A stretch of DNA of 64,000 nt, taken from CAIYUC01 sp963682005. Its GTDB lineage: Bacteria > Bacteroidota > Bacteroidia > Bacteroidales > FEN-979. The translations under genes were made by a program, and so were the position numbers. Positions 52,554 through 62,256 of this stretch are shown here, piece after piece (position 1 is the stretch's first letter; each line of letters opens with the position of its first letter). The stretch covers positions 5,022,001-5,086,000 of the forward strand of contig OY820914.1 of NCBI GenBank assembly GCA_963682005.1, written 5' to 3'. The notes under the pieces were generated by a model. That model was not told the DNA's origin and ran no database searches. It saw only the letters and a list, made by a program, of their open reading frames with translations.

Positions 52554-53582
52554 CTATTGTTCAAAAAATTTAAATTTACTGAACCACAGGTTCTTTCTGT
52601 CGAACAGGAAAAGTTCAAATATAAGTAAAAACAGGGTCAGGGCAATGAAATACTGAAAACGGTCCTCATAATCTGAGAACTGTTTGGTATCAATTTCAGA
52701 TTTCTGGATCTTATTGATCTCGTCGAATATTTTATTCAAGCCTGTTGATGAATTGCTTGCCCTGACATACATTCCATTCCCGGCTGTAGCGATCTGCTGC
52801 AGTATCGGTTCATCCAGTTTGCTTATGATAACAGTACCGTCCTTATCTTTCTTATATCCTGTCTGAACATTGCCATTGAATACCGGAATCGGTGCACCTT
52901 CAGCCAGCCCCATTCCGATTGTAAAGATGCTTATTCCTTTTTTGGTGGCAGCTTCCACCTGTTCAAGAATGCCTCCCTGGTGGTCCTCCCCATCGGTTAT
53001 AATAATGATCGCTTTATTATGTTTGCTCTCACCGAAAGCTTCTGTTGCCTTTGCAACAGCATCCCCAAGGGCCGTTCCCTGAACTGGGACGCTATTGGTA
53101 TTGATGGTTGACAAAAACAATTTTGTTGCTGTATAGTCCCCGGTAATCGGAAGTTGGGTATATGCTTTCCCTGCAAATACCACAATCCCGATACGGTCAC
53201 CTTCCAACCTGTCAACAAGCCTAGAGATATCTTGCTTTGCCCGTTCAAGCCTGTCTGGCTTGATATCCTGTGCAAGCATACTGTTGGAAACGTCAAGTGC
53301 GATGATAAGATCAATTCCTTTTCGTTGCACTTTCTCCAGTTTGGAACCGGTCTGAGGCTCTGCAATCGCAATAATCAGTGAAGTAATAGCAAGCATCAGG
53401 ATGATGAACTTCAGGATTAGCTTCATCCTGGAATAACCTGGAATAAGCTGCATGACCAGTGCCCGTTCCCCGAATTTTTCCATTCTCTTTTTCCTCCAGA
53501 TCAGGAAAAGGATCAACAACCCAAGTAAAAGAGGGATGATGAGAAACAAATAAAAATAGATACTATGAGCGAACCTGAACAT
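52554..53582 (-). CDS. batB: BatB: von Willebrand factor A protein of the Bat operon
   Basis: A 342-residue membrane protein. N-terminal transmembrane segments (about 8-28 and 57-75), a vWA domain with the MIDAS start DVSNSMLAQDIKPDRL (DxSxS) and later IITDGEDHQGG, and a C-terminal helix (YFIALTLFLLIFELFLF). The protein resembles BatA, which is encoded upstream at 36 bases' distance. The two Bat vWA proteins probably bind each other through MIDAS sites and work with MoxR. Confidence 0.92.
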   Translation of the reverse strand: MFRFAHSIYFYLFLIIPLLLGLLILFLIWRKKRMEKFGERALVMQLIPGYSRMKLILKFIILMLAITSLIIAIAEPQTGSKLEKVQRKGIDLIIALDVSNSMLAQDIKPDRLERAKQDISRLVDRLEGDRIGIVVFAGKAYTQLPITGDYTATKLFLSTINTNSVPVQGTALGDAVAKATEAFGESKHNKAIIIITDGEDHQGGILEQVEAATKKGISIFTIGMGLAEGAPIPVFNGNVQTGYKKDKDGTVIISKLDEPILQQIATAGNGMYVRASNSSTGLNKIFDEINKIQKSEIDTKQFSDYEDRFQYFIALTLFLLIFELFLFDRKNLWFSKFKFFEQ

Positions 53583-53618
53583 ATTCCATATTATATTTTG
53601 GTCATCGAATCCCTGTTA

Positions 53619-54614
53619 TCAGGGATTGTTCCTCAGAATCGTCGTACGGAAAAGCACTTCAAGACCGATCAGCAGAAATGCGATCAGCGCCGGCAGGAAA
53701 TACTCTTCTTTCTTTTTTCTGAAGATAGTGACATCTATTTTTGACTTTTCGAGTTTATCGATCTTCTTATAGATTTCGTGTAATGCTGAATTATTAACAG
53801 CCCGGAAATACTGCCCATCAGTTAATTGCGCTACCTGGCTCAGCAGCTTCTCATCGATCACGACGGGAATACTCTGATACTGGATCCCAAATGGAGTTTG
53901 TACCGGATAAGGGGCCATTCCATTGGTCCCGACCCCGACAGTATAGATCCGAATTCCATATAGTTTGGCTAATTCCGCTGCGGTTAGCGGGTCGACTGAA
54001 CCCATATTGCTGTTTCCATCCGTAAGAAGAATGATCACTTTGCTGATTGCCTGGCTGTTCCGCAAATGATTGACAGCAGTGGCGATACCATCACCGATGG
54101 CGGTACCATCCTCGATCATTCCCATCTTCACATCCTTGAACAGGTTCTTCAGGACACCGTGATCAGCTGTCAAAGGACATTGAGTAAATGCCTCACCGCT
54201 AAATACGACCAGTCCGATCCGATCGTTTGGCCGGCCGTCGATGAATTCAACAGCAACGTCTTTTGCTGCTTCAAGCCTGTTTGGTTTAAAATCTTCCGAT
54301 AACATGCTTCCCGAAATATCCACAGCCAGGATGATATCAATTCCTTCGACTGTGATATCCTGCCTGCTGAGGCTGGATTGTGGTCGTGCCAGTATAATGA
54401 CCAGCAAAGCAATTGCGGCCAACCTGACAAAATACAACCCCTGGAATAGCAGAATCCTTATGCTGGGGTGACTCCCGATAAAGGGTTCCGAGGTTGAAAG
54501 CAACAGGTCCGGACTATTACGTTTTGACCGGTAGAAATACCATGCTACCAGCAATGGGATCAATAGTAATAAATAAAGGTAATGCGGGTGAGCGAATGTT
54601 ATCCCTTTAAACAT
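53619..54614 (-). CDS. batA: BatA: von Willebrand factor A protein of the Bat operon
   Basis: A 331-residue membrane protein with N-terminal hydrophobic helices (LYLLLLIPLLVAWYFY and GLYFVRLAAIALLVIILA), a vWA domain with DISGSMLSEDFKPNRL (MIDAS DxSxS) and a LLTDGNSNMGSVDP block, and a C-terminal helix (FLPALIAFLLIGLEVLF). Family BatA of the aerotolerance operon. The Bat operon is required for oxygen tolerance or virulence in Bacteroides and Francisella. Confidence 0.92.
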   Translation of the reverse strand: MFKGITFAHPHYLYLLLLIPLLVAWYFYRSKRNSPDLLLSTSEPFIGSHPSIRILLFQGLYFVRLAAIALLVIILARPQSSLSRQDITVEGIDIILAVDISGSMLSEDFKPNRLEAAKDVAVEFIDGRPNDRIGLVVFSGEAFTQCPLTADHGVLKNLFKDVKMGMIEDGTAIGDGIATAVNHLRNSQAISKVIILLTDGNSNMGSVDPLTAAELAKLYGIRIYTVGVGTNGMAPYPVQTPFGIQYQSIPVVIDEKLLSQVAQLTDGQYFRAVNNSALHEIYKKIDKLEKSKIDVTIFRKKKEEYFLPALIAFLLIGLEVLFRTTILRNNP

Positions 54615-54667
54615 CTTGTTGTTCCAATTTCAAAGGTCTAGACTTTATTTTACTGATACAAAGAAAA

Positions 54668-55660
54668 TTACTTTATTTCTGATACGGCAACAGGGGTTTC
54701 CAATTCCGGATTCATAACACCATTCTCCTTACTGAACTTGGTGTCATTGACAAACCGGAGAGCATCTTCCATGCTTTGTTCATGTTCAGCCGGCAAAGGC
54801 TCTGCTTTTGCAAATTTTACGAGATCAGCCATCGTCAGAAATATTTGCAACCGTTGAGTGATATTCCCATTTGATTTGACCAGGTTTCTTATTGCATCCA
54901 TGATCTCATCGCTGGTCATCTCCATGGCCATTATCCCAAATTGCCCTTCGATGTATTTCCGAATGATCTCTGTTAATTCAGAATGATATTCTTTTACTCT
55001 ACCGCTTTGCCAAAGCTTCTTCAACCTTAGGCTTTCAATTTCCGAGAGCGCTGTTTCATATGGAAGCAATACAATCTTGGGTTTTAGTGAGAACAAGGGC
55101 TCCGACTTTTTTCGTTTTTTTATGTAATAGAAGATACCCAGACCAATCAGAATAACAATTAACCCTGCAAAAAGCCAGGGTAAAATATCCCGAAAACTGA
55201 GCGGAACTTTAAGGGGGCCTTTGATTGGTTTAATGGCCTGGGTTGTGTCGACCTTAACGGAATGAACATTTAAGAAAGCAGGATCCGTCTGGAAAAGGAA
55301 CTTGGTTGTATCCGGCGGATGCATTGCATAAAACCGCACAGAAGGAATTGCATAAAAGCCGGAATCGAAGGTCGTTAGTAAATAACTTGCAGTCAGTTTC
55401 CTGTGGGTCTTGTCTGCCGCCAAAGCAGTATCAATTTTTGACCGGTTAAGGACTTTAATATGACCAAGCAATGAATCAGGGATTGACGGCCAGATAACAG
55501 AATATCCTGTAGGAATCTTTATACTGAGCTTCAACTGGACCTGATCGCCGATCAGCATAGCATTTGTATCAAGCCGTGATTCAACGGTGACATCCTGACC
55601 AAATACCTTGATCTTTGCAAAAAACAGGAAGACAACGATAATAAAAATATTCCTTAACAT
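54668..55660 (-). CDS. Bat operon membrane protein with one transmembrane helix (BatD/DUF4381-like accessory)
   Basis: A 330-residue protein: signal peptide (residues 1-21), an extracytoplasmic beta-rich domain (about 22-165, VTVESRLDTNAMLIGDQVQL), one transmembrane helix (DILPWLFAGLIVILIGLGIFYYIKK, about 169-190), then a helical cytoplasmic part. A protein of this layout lies between DUF58 and BatA in many Bacteroidota. It resembles the short end of BatD. Function unknown. Confidence 0.78.
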   Translation of the reverse strand: MLRNIFIIVVFLFFAKIKVFGQDVTVESRLDTNAMLIGDQVQLKLSIKIPTGYSVIWPSIPDSLLGHIKVLNRSKIDTALAADKTHRKLTASYLLTTFDSGFYAIPSVRFYAMHPPDTTKFLFQTDPAFLNVHSVKVDTTQAIKPIKGPLKVPLSFRDILPWLFAGLIVILIGLGIFYYIKKRKKSEPLFSLKPKIVLLPYETALSEIESLRLKKLWQSGRVKEYHSELTEIIRKYIEGQFGIMAMEMTSDEIMDAIRNLVKSNGNITQRLQIFLTMADLVKFAKAEPLPAEHEQSMEDALRFVNDTKFSKENGVMNPELETPVAVSEIK

Positions 55661-55671
55661 ATTTGAGATCT

Positions 55672-56547
55672 TTACCTTCTGGCGCCTCGTCTTTGAAAAA
55701 GATTGATCAGCGGCTTTACATAATCCTGATCTGTCCTGATTTTTACAAAGTCTATCCCGCTACGGATGAAAACATCATTCAGATATTTGTTGTGCCTGGA
55801 ATACCAGTTGCTGAACTCAAGACGAACATTACGGTTGGATGTATCGATCCATTGAAGTTGCCCGGTCTCAGCATTCTTGATACGAACAATCCCAATATCT
55901 GGCATCTCAGTTTCGCGTTGGTCAAAAACATTAACAGCGATCAGATCATGCTTTTTGTTGGCAATCTTCCCAGAATCCTCAAATCCTTTGTCAAGAAAAT
56001 CCGAAATGATAAAAGCCGTACAGCGTTTTTTGATCACATTAGTTAGGTATTTTAACGCCTCGGAAACATTTGTCTGCCTGTTTACTGCTTTAAAATCGAT
56101 CAATTCACGTATGATCCTGAGAATATGGCTGGATCCTTTCTTCGGTGGGATAAATCGTTCAACCTGGTTGCTGAAAAAGATCACTCCAACTTTATCATTA
56201 TTCTGGATGGCGCTAAATGCCAGAACAGCCGCAATTTCGGTAATAACATCTGCCTTGAATGCTTTAATGGTGCCGAATTGATTTGACCCGCTGACATCAA
56301 TCAGTAACATAACGGTCAACTCTCTTTCCTCATCAAATATTTTGATGTATGGATGGTTGAAACGGGCAGTCACATTCCAGTCGATGTTCCTGATATCATC
56401 CCCGTATTGATACTCCCTGACTTCGCTGAATGCCATGCCACGTCCCTTAAAAACACTATGGTATTGCCCTGAGAATATCTGGTTGGACAATCCCCTGCTT
56501 TTAATCTCAATTTTCCTGACTTTTTTTAATAATTCAGCTGTTTCCAT
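55672..56547 (-). CDS. DUF58 domain protein of the Bat operon
   Basis: A 291-residue cytoplasmic protein. The motif YQYGDDIRNIDWNVTARF (residues about 47-64) marks DUF58, and a vWA-like fold with LLIDVSGSNQFGT (DxSxS) follows. DUF58 proteins are always near moxR. The gene lies 11 bases upstream of the preceding membrane protein gene and 108 bases downstream of moxR; the 108-base gap holds no gene. Confidence 0.92.
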   Translation of the reverse strand: METAELLKKVRKIEIKSRGLSNQIFSGQYHSVFKGRGMAFSEVREYQYGDDIRNIDWNVTARFNHPYIKIFDEERELTVMLLIDVSGSNQFGTIKAFKADVITEIAAVLAFSAIQNNDKVGVIFFSNQVERFIPPKKGSSHILRIIRELIDFKAVNRQTNVSEALKYLTNVIKKRCTAFIISDFLDKGFEDSGKIANKKHDLIAVNVFDQRETEMPDIGIVRIKNAETGQLQWIDTSNRNVRLEFSNWYSRHNKYLNDVFIRSGIDFVKIRTDQDYVKPLINLFQRRGARR

Positions 56548-56655
56548 TTCTTACTGCAAAAACGCAAAATGTAAAATGTCTGATGCCATCTTTATGGCCG
56601 AAGACCCGGTGGCAAGGATAAAGGAAATAAATCCGTTCCATCCGGGAATCAACTA

Positions 56656-57648
56656 TTATGGCACTTCTACCGTATTCAGGATCTCATTTATAATGTCCTC
56701 GGTAGTTATATTTTCAGCCTCAGCTTCGTATGTGAGGCCAATCCTGTGGCGTAAAACGTCATTTGCAATGGCTCTGATATCCTCGGGAATTACATATCCC
56801 CTGCGTTTGATAAAAGCAAATGCTTTGGCTGCAAGTGCCAGGTTAATACTAGCTCTCGGGGATCCTCCATAGGAAATTAGGCCTTCAAATTTCTTCAGTT
56901 TATACTCACTGGGATAACGTGAAGCAAACACAATATCAGTAATGTAGTTCTCAATTTTTTCATCGAGATAAACTTCCCGGCATATGCTTCTCGCCCTAAG
57001 AATATCTTCGGTTTTTATGATGGAGTTCGTTGAGAAAGTCTCATTTGAAATATTTTGTCTAATAATCTGCTTTTCTTCTTTCTTATCTGGGTACCCGATC
57101 ACCACTTTCAACATGAACCGGTCTACCTGTGCTTCAGGCAGGGGGTAGGTTCCCTCCTGCTCAATCGGATTTTCCGTTGCCAGGACTAAAAATGGTTCTG
57201 GCAATTTGAAGGTCTCATCACCAATGGTAACTTGTCGTTCCTGCATTGCCTCAAGTAAAGCGCTTTGTACCTTTGCGGGGGAACGGTTTATTTCATCAGC
57301 AAGAATGAAATTTGCAAAAATGGGACCTTTCCTGACCATAAATTCTTCTTTCTTCTGGCTGTAAATAAGCGTTCCAATAAGGTCAGCTGGCAGCAGGTCA
57401 GGGGTAAATTGTATCCGGCTGAATTTTGCATCAATCGTATTTGCAAGTGATTTGATGGCAAGGGTTTTTGCCAATCCAGGGACCCCTTCAAGCAGAATGT
57501 GTCCGTTTGAAAGCAATCCGATGAGCAAACGTTCGATCATTTGCTTCTGTCCGATGATAACCTTATGCATTTCCATGGTTATCATATCTACAAAAGAACT
57601 CTCCTTCTGGATTTTGTCATTTAATGCTTTGATATCTGTTTCTATCAT
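56656..57648 (-). CDS. moxR: MoxR-family AAA+ ATPase
   Basis: A 330-residue AAA+ protein: Walker A GVPGLAKTLAIKSLA (residues about 55-69), Walker B FILADEINR (about 113-121), and a C-terminal lid. MoxR ATPases act as chaperones that insert cofactors or remodel vWA proteins; the vWA proteins encoded downstream (DUF58, BatA, BatB) are the natural partners. First gene of the Bat operon, with a promoter at 57671-57700. Confidence 0.95.
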   Translation of the reverse strand: MIETDIKALNDKIQKESSFVDMITMEMHKVIIGQKQMIERLLIGLLSNGHILLEGVPGLAKTLAIKSLANTIDAKFSRIQFTPDLLPADLIGTLIYSQKKEEFMVRKGPIFANFILADEINRSPAKVQSALLEAMQERQVTIGDETFKLPEPFLVLATENPIEQEGTYPLPEAQVDRFMLKVVIGYPDKKEEKQIIRQNISNETFSTNSIIKTEDILRARSICREVYLDEKIENYITDIVFASRYPSEYKLKKFEGLISYGGSPRASINLALAAKAFAFIKRRGYVIPEDIRAIANDVLRHRIGLTYEAEAENITTEDIINEILNTVEVP

Positions 57649-57670
57649 ACCTGTTGATTTTTACGGTGTG

Positions 57671-57700
57671 CAAATTTATACAATTGAAAAAAATGCCAAA
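57671..57700 (-). promoter_or_regulatory. Promoter of the moxR-bat operon
   Basis: On the minus strand: TTTG, 18 nt, TAAATTTG. The -7 box fits TAnnTTTG exactly and the spacer is one base shorter than in the element at 48975-49005. It ends 22 bases before the moxR ATG. Confidence 0.7.
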
Positions 57701-57772
57701 AAAATATTATTGTTAATATTTGTTAACCGAATGGTTAAAAATTTGTTAAAGACAATATTCGATGTATCCTTC

Positions 57773-58246
57773 TTATTCATGATGATACGATTCATTGTTT
57801 AATATTGTAAGTGCCCTGTAAAGTTGTTCGGAGAAGAATAACCTGACCATCTGATGGGAGAATGTGAGCTTCGACAAAGACATAATCAGGTTGGCTCTGC
57901 TTTTTAAAGAATCGTGAATCCCAAAGGGGCCACCTATAATGAATATGAGTGTTTTGACGCTGGAGGTGAACTTATTACCGAGAAATTCGGAGAATTCCAC
58001 AGACCTGAATTCCTTCCCCTTTTCATCAAGTACAATGACAAAGTCAGCTGCTGCAATGTATTTATTAATCTTTTCTGATTCCCGGAGGATGATCTCTTTC
58101 TGATTCATTCTGATGGAATTTCCACTGGAGGGTATTTGTATACTCTCGTATGGAACATAGCGTCTGATACGCCTTTCATATTCCTCAATACCTGTTTTCA
58201 GATACCCATCTTCCGTTTTCCCGATTGCGAGCAGCTTAATCTTCAT
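57773..58246 (-). CDS. rlmH: 23S rRNA (pseudouridine-1915-N3)-methyltransferase RlmH
   Basis: A 157-residue SPOUT methyltransferase. MKIKLLAIGKTEDGYL at the N-terminus, FIIGGPFGIHDSLKSR forming the trefoil knot and LSKLTFSHQMVRLFFSEQLY at the C-terminus match RlmH. The length equals the family norm when the ATG at 58246 is used; a longer reading to 58285 adds 13 residues. Confidence 0.95.
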   Translation of the reverse strand: MKIKLLAIGKTEDGYLKTGIEEYERRIRRYVPYESIQIPSSGNSIRMNQKEIILRESEKINKYIAAADFVIVLDEKGKEFRSVEFSEFLGNKFTSSVKTLIFIIGGPFGIHDSLKSRANLIMSLSKLTFSHQMVRLFFSEQLYRALTILNNESYHHE

Positions 58247-58331
58247 AGGCACCAATTGCTTCAGCTTTTCCCCATGTAATAACATAGAATCGGATTTTTT
58301 ATTTTATGGAAGGGATTTCAATGCTTTTTTG

Positions 58332-58339
58332 TAAGTTTG
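58332..58339 (+). promoter_or_regulatory. Candidate -7 box (TAAGTTTG) for the DUF4783-nadC pair
   Basis: TAAGTTTG fits TAnnTTTG exactly. No TTTG is found 19 nt upstream, so the element is only partial. If used, the leader to the ATG at 58375 is about 30 nt. Confidence 0.4.
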
Positions 58340-58374
58340 CAGGAAAGTGAATGGTTTTGCAAAATCTCAGTCAC

Positions 58375-58785
58375 ATGAAGAAGAAACTCATATATGTTCC
58401 GATCCTGTCTGTGTACCTGCTTCTGATGCCCTTTCTTTCTTGTGGCCAGGGGCTTGAAGAGATTAATAAACAAATCATCAGTGCCATTTCAGGCGGGAAT
58501 GCTCAGGAGCTTTCCAAATACTTCAATTCAATGGTAGATTGCGGGATTACGGGTGTTGAAGACACTTACAGCAAGGCCCAGGCTTCACGGATCATTCAGG
58601 CATTCTTTGATAAATACCCTGTAAAATCAATAAAGATCTCAAAAAAAGGGACATCGGCAGACGCATCCCAGTATTCCATCGGCGAACTAGATGCCGGAGG
58701 TAAAGTATTCAGGCTGTATTACTTGCTTAAAAAATCTGCAGGTACTTATCTTATTCAGCAATTCCAGATCCAGGAGGAGCACTAA
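58375..58785 (+). CDS. DUF4783 protein (small secreted or periplasmic)
   Basis: A 136-residue protein. Signal peptide (LIYVPILSVYLLLMPFLSCGQ), with a cysteine at the possible cleavage site that might make it a lipoprotein although the lipobox is imperfect. The mature part (EEINKQIISAISGGNAQELSKYF) fits DUF4783, which is typically encoded next to nadC in Bacteroidota. The fold resembles NTF2/SnoaL-like proteins; function unknown. The ATG at 58375 is chosen because it directly precedes the KKK of a signal peptide. Confidence 0.8.
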   Translation: MKKKLIYVPILSVYLLLMPFLSCGQGLEEINKQIISAISGGNAQELSKYFNSMVDCGITGVEDTYSKAQASRIIQAFFDKYPVKSIKISKKGTSADASQYSIGELDAGGKVFRLYYLLKKSAGTYLIQQFQIQEEH

Positions 58786-58795
58786 TCTTTCAGTT

Positions 58796-59641
58796 ATGAA
58801 TCTTGACGAGATCATTAATTATGCATTAACTGAAGACCTCGGCGACGGGGATCATACCTCCCTTGCAATTTTTCCGAAAGAAGGCAGTGGTAAAGCCCGG
58901 CTGATAATAAAAGAGGATGGGATCATTGCAGGTTTACCCGTTGCAGAAAGAATCTTTACACGGGTTGACCCACAATTATCACTGGAGCTCTTCAAACGCG
59001 ATGGTGATCCTGTTCTCAAAGGTGAAATTGCGTTTGAAGTCCGGGGAAACTACCTTTCCCTCCTGTCTGCAGAAAGACTTGTTTTGAATTTTATGCAACG
59101 GATGAGTGGAATTGCCACTTTGACTTCCGAAATGGTGAAAATGGTTTCAGGAACAAAAGCAAAAATTCTGGACACCAGGAAAACAACCCCTAACTTAAGG
59201 GAATTGGAAAAATATGCAGTTCGTATAGGTGGGGGATTCAATCACAGGATGGGTCTTTTTGATATGATCATGATCAAGGACAACCACGTGGACTTTGCCG
59301 GAGGTGTGGTTCCAGCCATTGAATCTGTGATACAATATCTTGGGAAAACAAAAAAAGAACTAAAAATTGAGATAGAAGTCAGGAATTTTGATGAACTGCT
59401 AACAGTGATTCACCATGGGAAGGTCGACAGGATTATGCTTGACAATTTTTCTGCAGAGGATACAGCATCAGCTGTTACTATAATAAACGGGCGATACGAA
59501 ACTGAAGCTTCCGGTGGAATAACCCTCCAAAATGTCAGGGAATATGCCGAAGCAGGAGTCGATTATATTTCTGTCGGATCCCTGACTCATAACTTCAGAA
59601 GCCTTGATATGAGCTTAAAGGCTGTTATATTATCATTCTGA
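58796..59641 (+). CDS. nadC: Nicotinate-nucleotide pyrophosphorylase (carboxylating)
   Basis: A 281-residue protein: ALTEDLGDGDHTS at the N-terminus, NFMQRMSGIAT, the QAPRTase motif DTRKTTPNLRELEKYAV, KDNHVDFAGG and EASGGITLQNV. It makes nicotinate mononucleotide from quinolinate for NAD synthesis. The start at 58796 is preferred; the longer reading frame begins inside the preceding gene. Confidence 0.95.
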   Translation: MNLDEIINYALTEDLGDGDHTSLAIFPKEGSGKARLIIKEDGIIAGLPVAERIFTRVDPQLSLELFKRDGDPVLKGEIAFEVRGNYLSLLSAERLVLNFMQRMSGIATLTSEMVKMVSGTKAKILDTRKTTPNLRELEKYAVRIGGGFNHRMGLFDMIMIKDNHVDFAGGVVPAIESVIQYLGKTKKELKIEIEVRNFDELLTVIHHGKVDRIMLDNFSAEDTASAVTIINGRYETEASGGITLQNVREYAEAGVDYISVGSLTHNFRSLDMSLKAVILSF

Positions 59642-59669
59642 ATAAACACTTAATAAGTGACAACCGACC

Positions 59670-60614
59670 GTGATTTTAAAGAATATTATTCGTTGGAAAC
59701 CAGTTGCATGGTCAATCAATACCTCAAAAAAATTGGTCCTTCCCGGCTTTGATGGGATTCCATTGTATGATGTAACAACTTTTTTTATCAAAGGTTTATA
59801 CGAAGGTTATATCACCTCAAGAGCGTCTTCCATTTCCTTCAACTTTTTTCTGGCCATTTTTCCTTCGCTGATCTTTTTGTTTACCATAATTCCTTTTATT
59901 CCGATTGACAACTTTCAGCAATCCCTGCTTGAACTTATCAGGGATATGGTACCTAAAACGGCTTTTGACACCGTCCAGGAAACTGTTGCTGATATTATTA
60001 CCAGGCCGCGGGGAGGTTTATTATCCATTGGGTTCATTCTTGCATTGTATTTTTCAACCAACGGAATTCATAGCCTTATGGAAGCCTTTAACAACACATT
60101 TCATTCCATTGAAACACGTTCCTGGATCAGGCAAAGACTAACCTCAACATTATTGGTGCTTATAATTTCCGTATTGCTGATCATAGCAATAGGACTCATG
60201 ACATTCGGAACTGATCTGTTGGAATTGCTCCTTCCAAAAAATATTCTGAGCAGCACAATCTATGCTACCACGATTTGGCTATTGAAATGGCTTGTAATTC
60301 TAATAACACTTTTTTTCACCATCTCTTTTGTGTATTACCTGGCACCAGCCAGGAAACGGCAATTCCGTTTCATATCTGCAGGCTCAACATTGGCAACCCT
60401 TCTTGTTATTCTTACAACACTTGGGTTCAATTTCTATGTTGATAACTTTGCCAGTTATAACGTTTTGTATGGTTCTATTGGCACGTTGATGGTTGTTCTC
60501 CTATGGATATACTTCAACGCTTTCAGCCTTGTAGTTGGATTTGAGTTGAATGCCAGTATACTCTATGCAAAATCCGGCAAACTCCACACCAGGGCATCAC
60601 AAAATGAAACATGA
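59670..60614 (+). CDS. YihY/BrkB-family inner-membrane protein
   Basis: A 314-residue protein with about six transmembrane segments. The early SSISFNFFLAIFPSLIFLF and later YGSIGTLMVVLLWIYFNAFSLVVGFELNA fit the YihY/BrkB family. Function is not known; older RNase BN and virulence-factor labels are unreliable. Start GTG at 59670, 29 bases after nadC. Confidence 0.87.
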   Translation: MILKNIIRWKPVAWSINTSKKLVLPGFDGIPLYDVTTFFIKGLYEGYITSRASSISFNFFLAIFPSLIFLFTIIPFIPIDNFQQSLLELIRDMVPKTAFDTVQETVADIITRPRGGLLSIGFILALYFSTNGIHSLMEAFNNTFHSIETRSWIRQRLTSTLLVLIISVLLIIAIGLMTFGTDLLELLLPKNILSSTIYATTIWLLKWLVILITLFFTISFVYYLAPARKRQFRFISAGSTLATLLVILTTLGFNFYVDNFASYNVLYGSIGTLMVVLLWIYFNAFSLVVGFELNASILYAKSGKLHTRASQNET

Positions 60615-60721
60615 TTATTCCATTTAACCACTAAAACAATGCCTGGCAACAATATCCTGGAATTCTTCCAGTTGCGAATGATATAAAATAAAATATCAGG
60701 TGAATGAGTTAACTTGTTACT

Positions 60722-62221
60722 ATGTTTGGATATTTAAAAAGCGGAGTAAAGGATTCAGCTGTTTATGGGCTTGGCAGTGTTGCAGTAAAGCTTTCTGGCC
60801 TGATCCTGATTCCTTTATATACCAAATATTTTTCCTTAAGTGAATATGGGTTACTGGGGTTTCTTGAAGCTACTTCCACTGTAATCATTTCGGTTTTCGG
60901 CCTTTCCCTTTTTCAGGCGTTTTTTATCTGGTACTGGGACCCTCTTTACAAAAACAAACAAAAGAGCCTGTTTTTCACCACACTCTCCAGCCTGGTTATT
61001 ATTGTGTCCATTATTTTTGCAGTAGTAATAAACTTTTCCGGCCCATTGAGCATGCTGGCATTTGGAACCAAAGAGTACCATCGGTTGTTGGTATTCATGA
61101 TATCCGCATCTGGACTTCAAATACTTCTTAATATTCCTGCAAAACTATTACAACTTCAGCAAAAGTCAATTTTATATACAACAGCAACTTTACTGATGCT
61201 TTTCATCAACCTGCTTTTTACAGTCCTTCTTATCGTGTATTTCAAAATGGGAATCGAAGCGATCTATATTTCACAAACAATCGGTGGCCTTACTTATCTT
61301 CTATTCTTGAGCCCATTCATGGCGAGGAATACTTCATTCCATTTCGAACGAGATGCGTTAAGAAAAATGGTGATCTTTGTACTGCCTTTGATAATTTTAT
61401 CGGTTGCAAGTCTTGTGATTTCCCTCTCTGACAGGTATATATTGAGATACATTTCCGGTTATGAAAAATTGGGGTTATATTCTTTTGGTGCCAAGTTAGC
61501 CAACACAGTCTATGTTTTACTAGTAGGGCCTATTCAGTTAGCAATCTATCCTATCCTTGTAAAGATTTTTAATACGGATCCGACCCAGCGCTTTTACTCA
61601 AAAGTACTGACCTACCTTGGCTTTGTTGTTCTATTCTGCATTTTAGGTTTTTCCTTCTTCAGTCAGGAACTTGTAAAAATATTGGCAAGGAACATGAATT
61701 ATTGGGAATCTTACCGCGTTATTCCAATCATTGCTTTTGCATCTGTATTTATGTTGATGAAAGATATTGCCAGCCTTCATCTTCAGCTTTTAAAGCAAAC
61801 CCGGGTGTTAAGTATTATAATCGTGGGGGTATCAATTTTAAATATCGGACTGAATCTCATAATGATACCTGCCTGGGGTTACATAGGGGCTGCTGTTTCA
61901 TTTCTTTTGTCACAGGTTATTTACTTCATAATTCTTCATTATTTTGCCAACAAGAAATATAAAATCGGATATGAGTACAGGAAGATTGTTTTAATGCTAT
62001 CAGTATCAATTATCTTATTCATCATTGCATTTTCGTTAGTACAAATGCCAATGATTGTCCGTTTAATTTCTAAAATTGTTTTATTGGGCCTGTTTCCGAT
62101 AAGTCTTTACTATCTCAACTTCTTTGAAGAAGTTGAGCTACAACGGTTATCAGATATTTGGAGGGATTGGAAAAATCCGGGTAAATGGATGGCCAATTTA
62201 AAAAGATTTGCAAAAGATTGA
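60722..62221 (+). CDS. Second Wzx-type polysaccharide flippase
   Basis: A 499-residue protein with 12-14 transmembrane segments: GSVAVKLSGLILIPLYTKYF at the N-terminus and DRYILRYISGYEKLGLYSFG in the middle, typical of the PST/MOP family. It starts a second polysaccharide locus with a methyltransferase and a deacetylase-like gene. A CTGGAA/TTCCAG inverted repeat lies upstream (60657-60671). Confidence 0.88.
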   Translation: MFGYLKSGVKDSAVYGLGSVAVKLSGLILIPLYTKYFSLSEYGLLGFLEATSTVIISVFGLSLFQAFFIWYWDPLYKNKQKSLFFTTLSSLVIIVSIIFAVVINFSGPLSMLAFGTKEYHRLLVFMISASGLQILLNIPAKLLQLQQKSILYTTATLLMLFINLLFTVLLIVYFKMGIEAIYISQTIGGLTYLLFLSPFMARNTSFHFERDALRKMVIFVLPLIILSVASLVISLSDRYILRYISGYEKLGLYSFGAKLANTVYVLLVGPIQLAIYPILVKIFNTDPTQRFYSKVLTYLGFVVLFCILGFSFFSQELVKILARNMNYWESYRVIPIIAFASVFMLMKDIASLHLQLLKQTRVLSIIIVGVSILNIGLNLIMIPAWGYIGAAVSFLLSQVIYFIILHYFANKKYKIGYEYRKIVLMLSVSIILFIIAFSLVQMPMIVRLISKIVLLGLFPISLYYLNFFEEVELQRLSDIWRDWKNPGKWMANLKRFAKD

Positions 62222-62256
62222 TAATGCATCGTCCTGGTTATTAATAACAAAGTTTT

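Noticed and set aside
56548..56655. Small gene between moxR and the DUF58 gene
   Set aside because: No ORF with a sensible start or composition on either strand.
60657..60671. CTGGAA/TTCCAG palindrome upstream of the second flippase as a terminator
   Set aside because: Short stem, 3-nt loop and no T-run; could be a binding site but without support.
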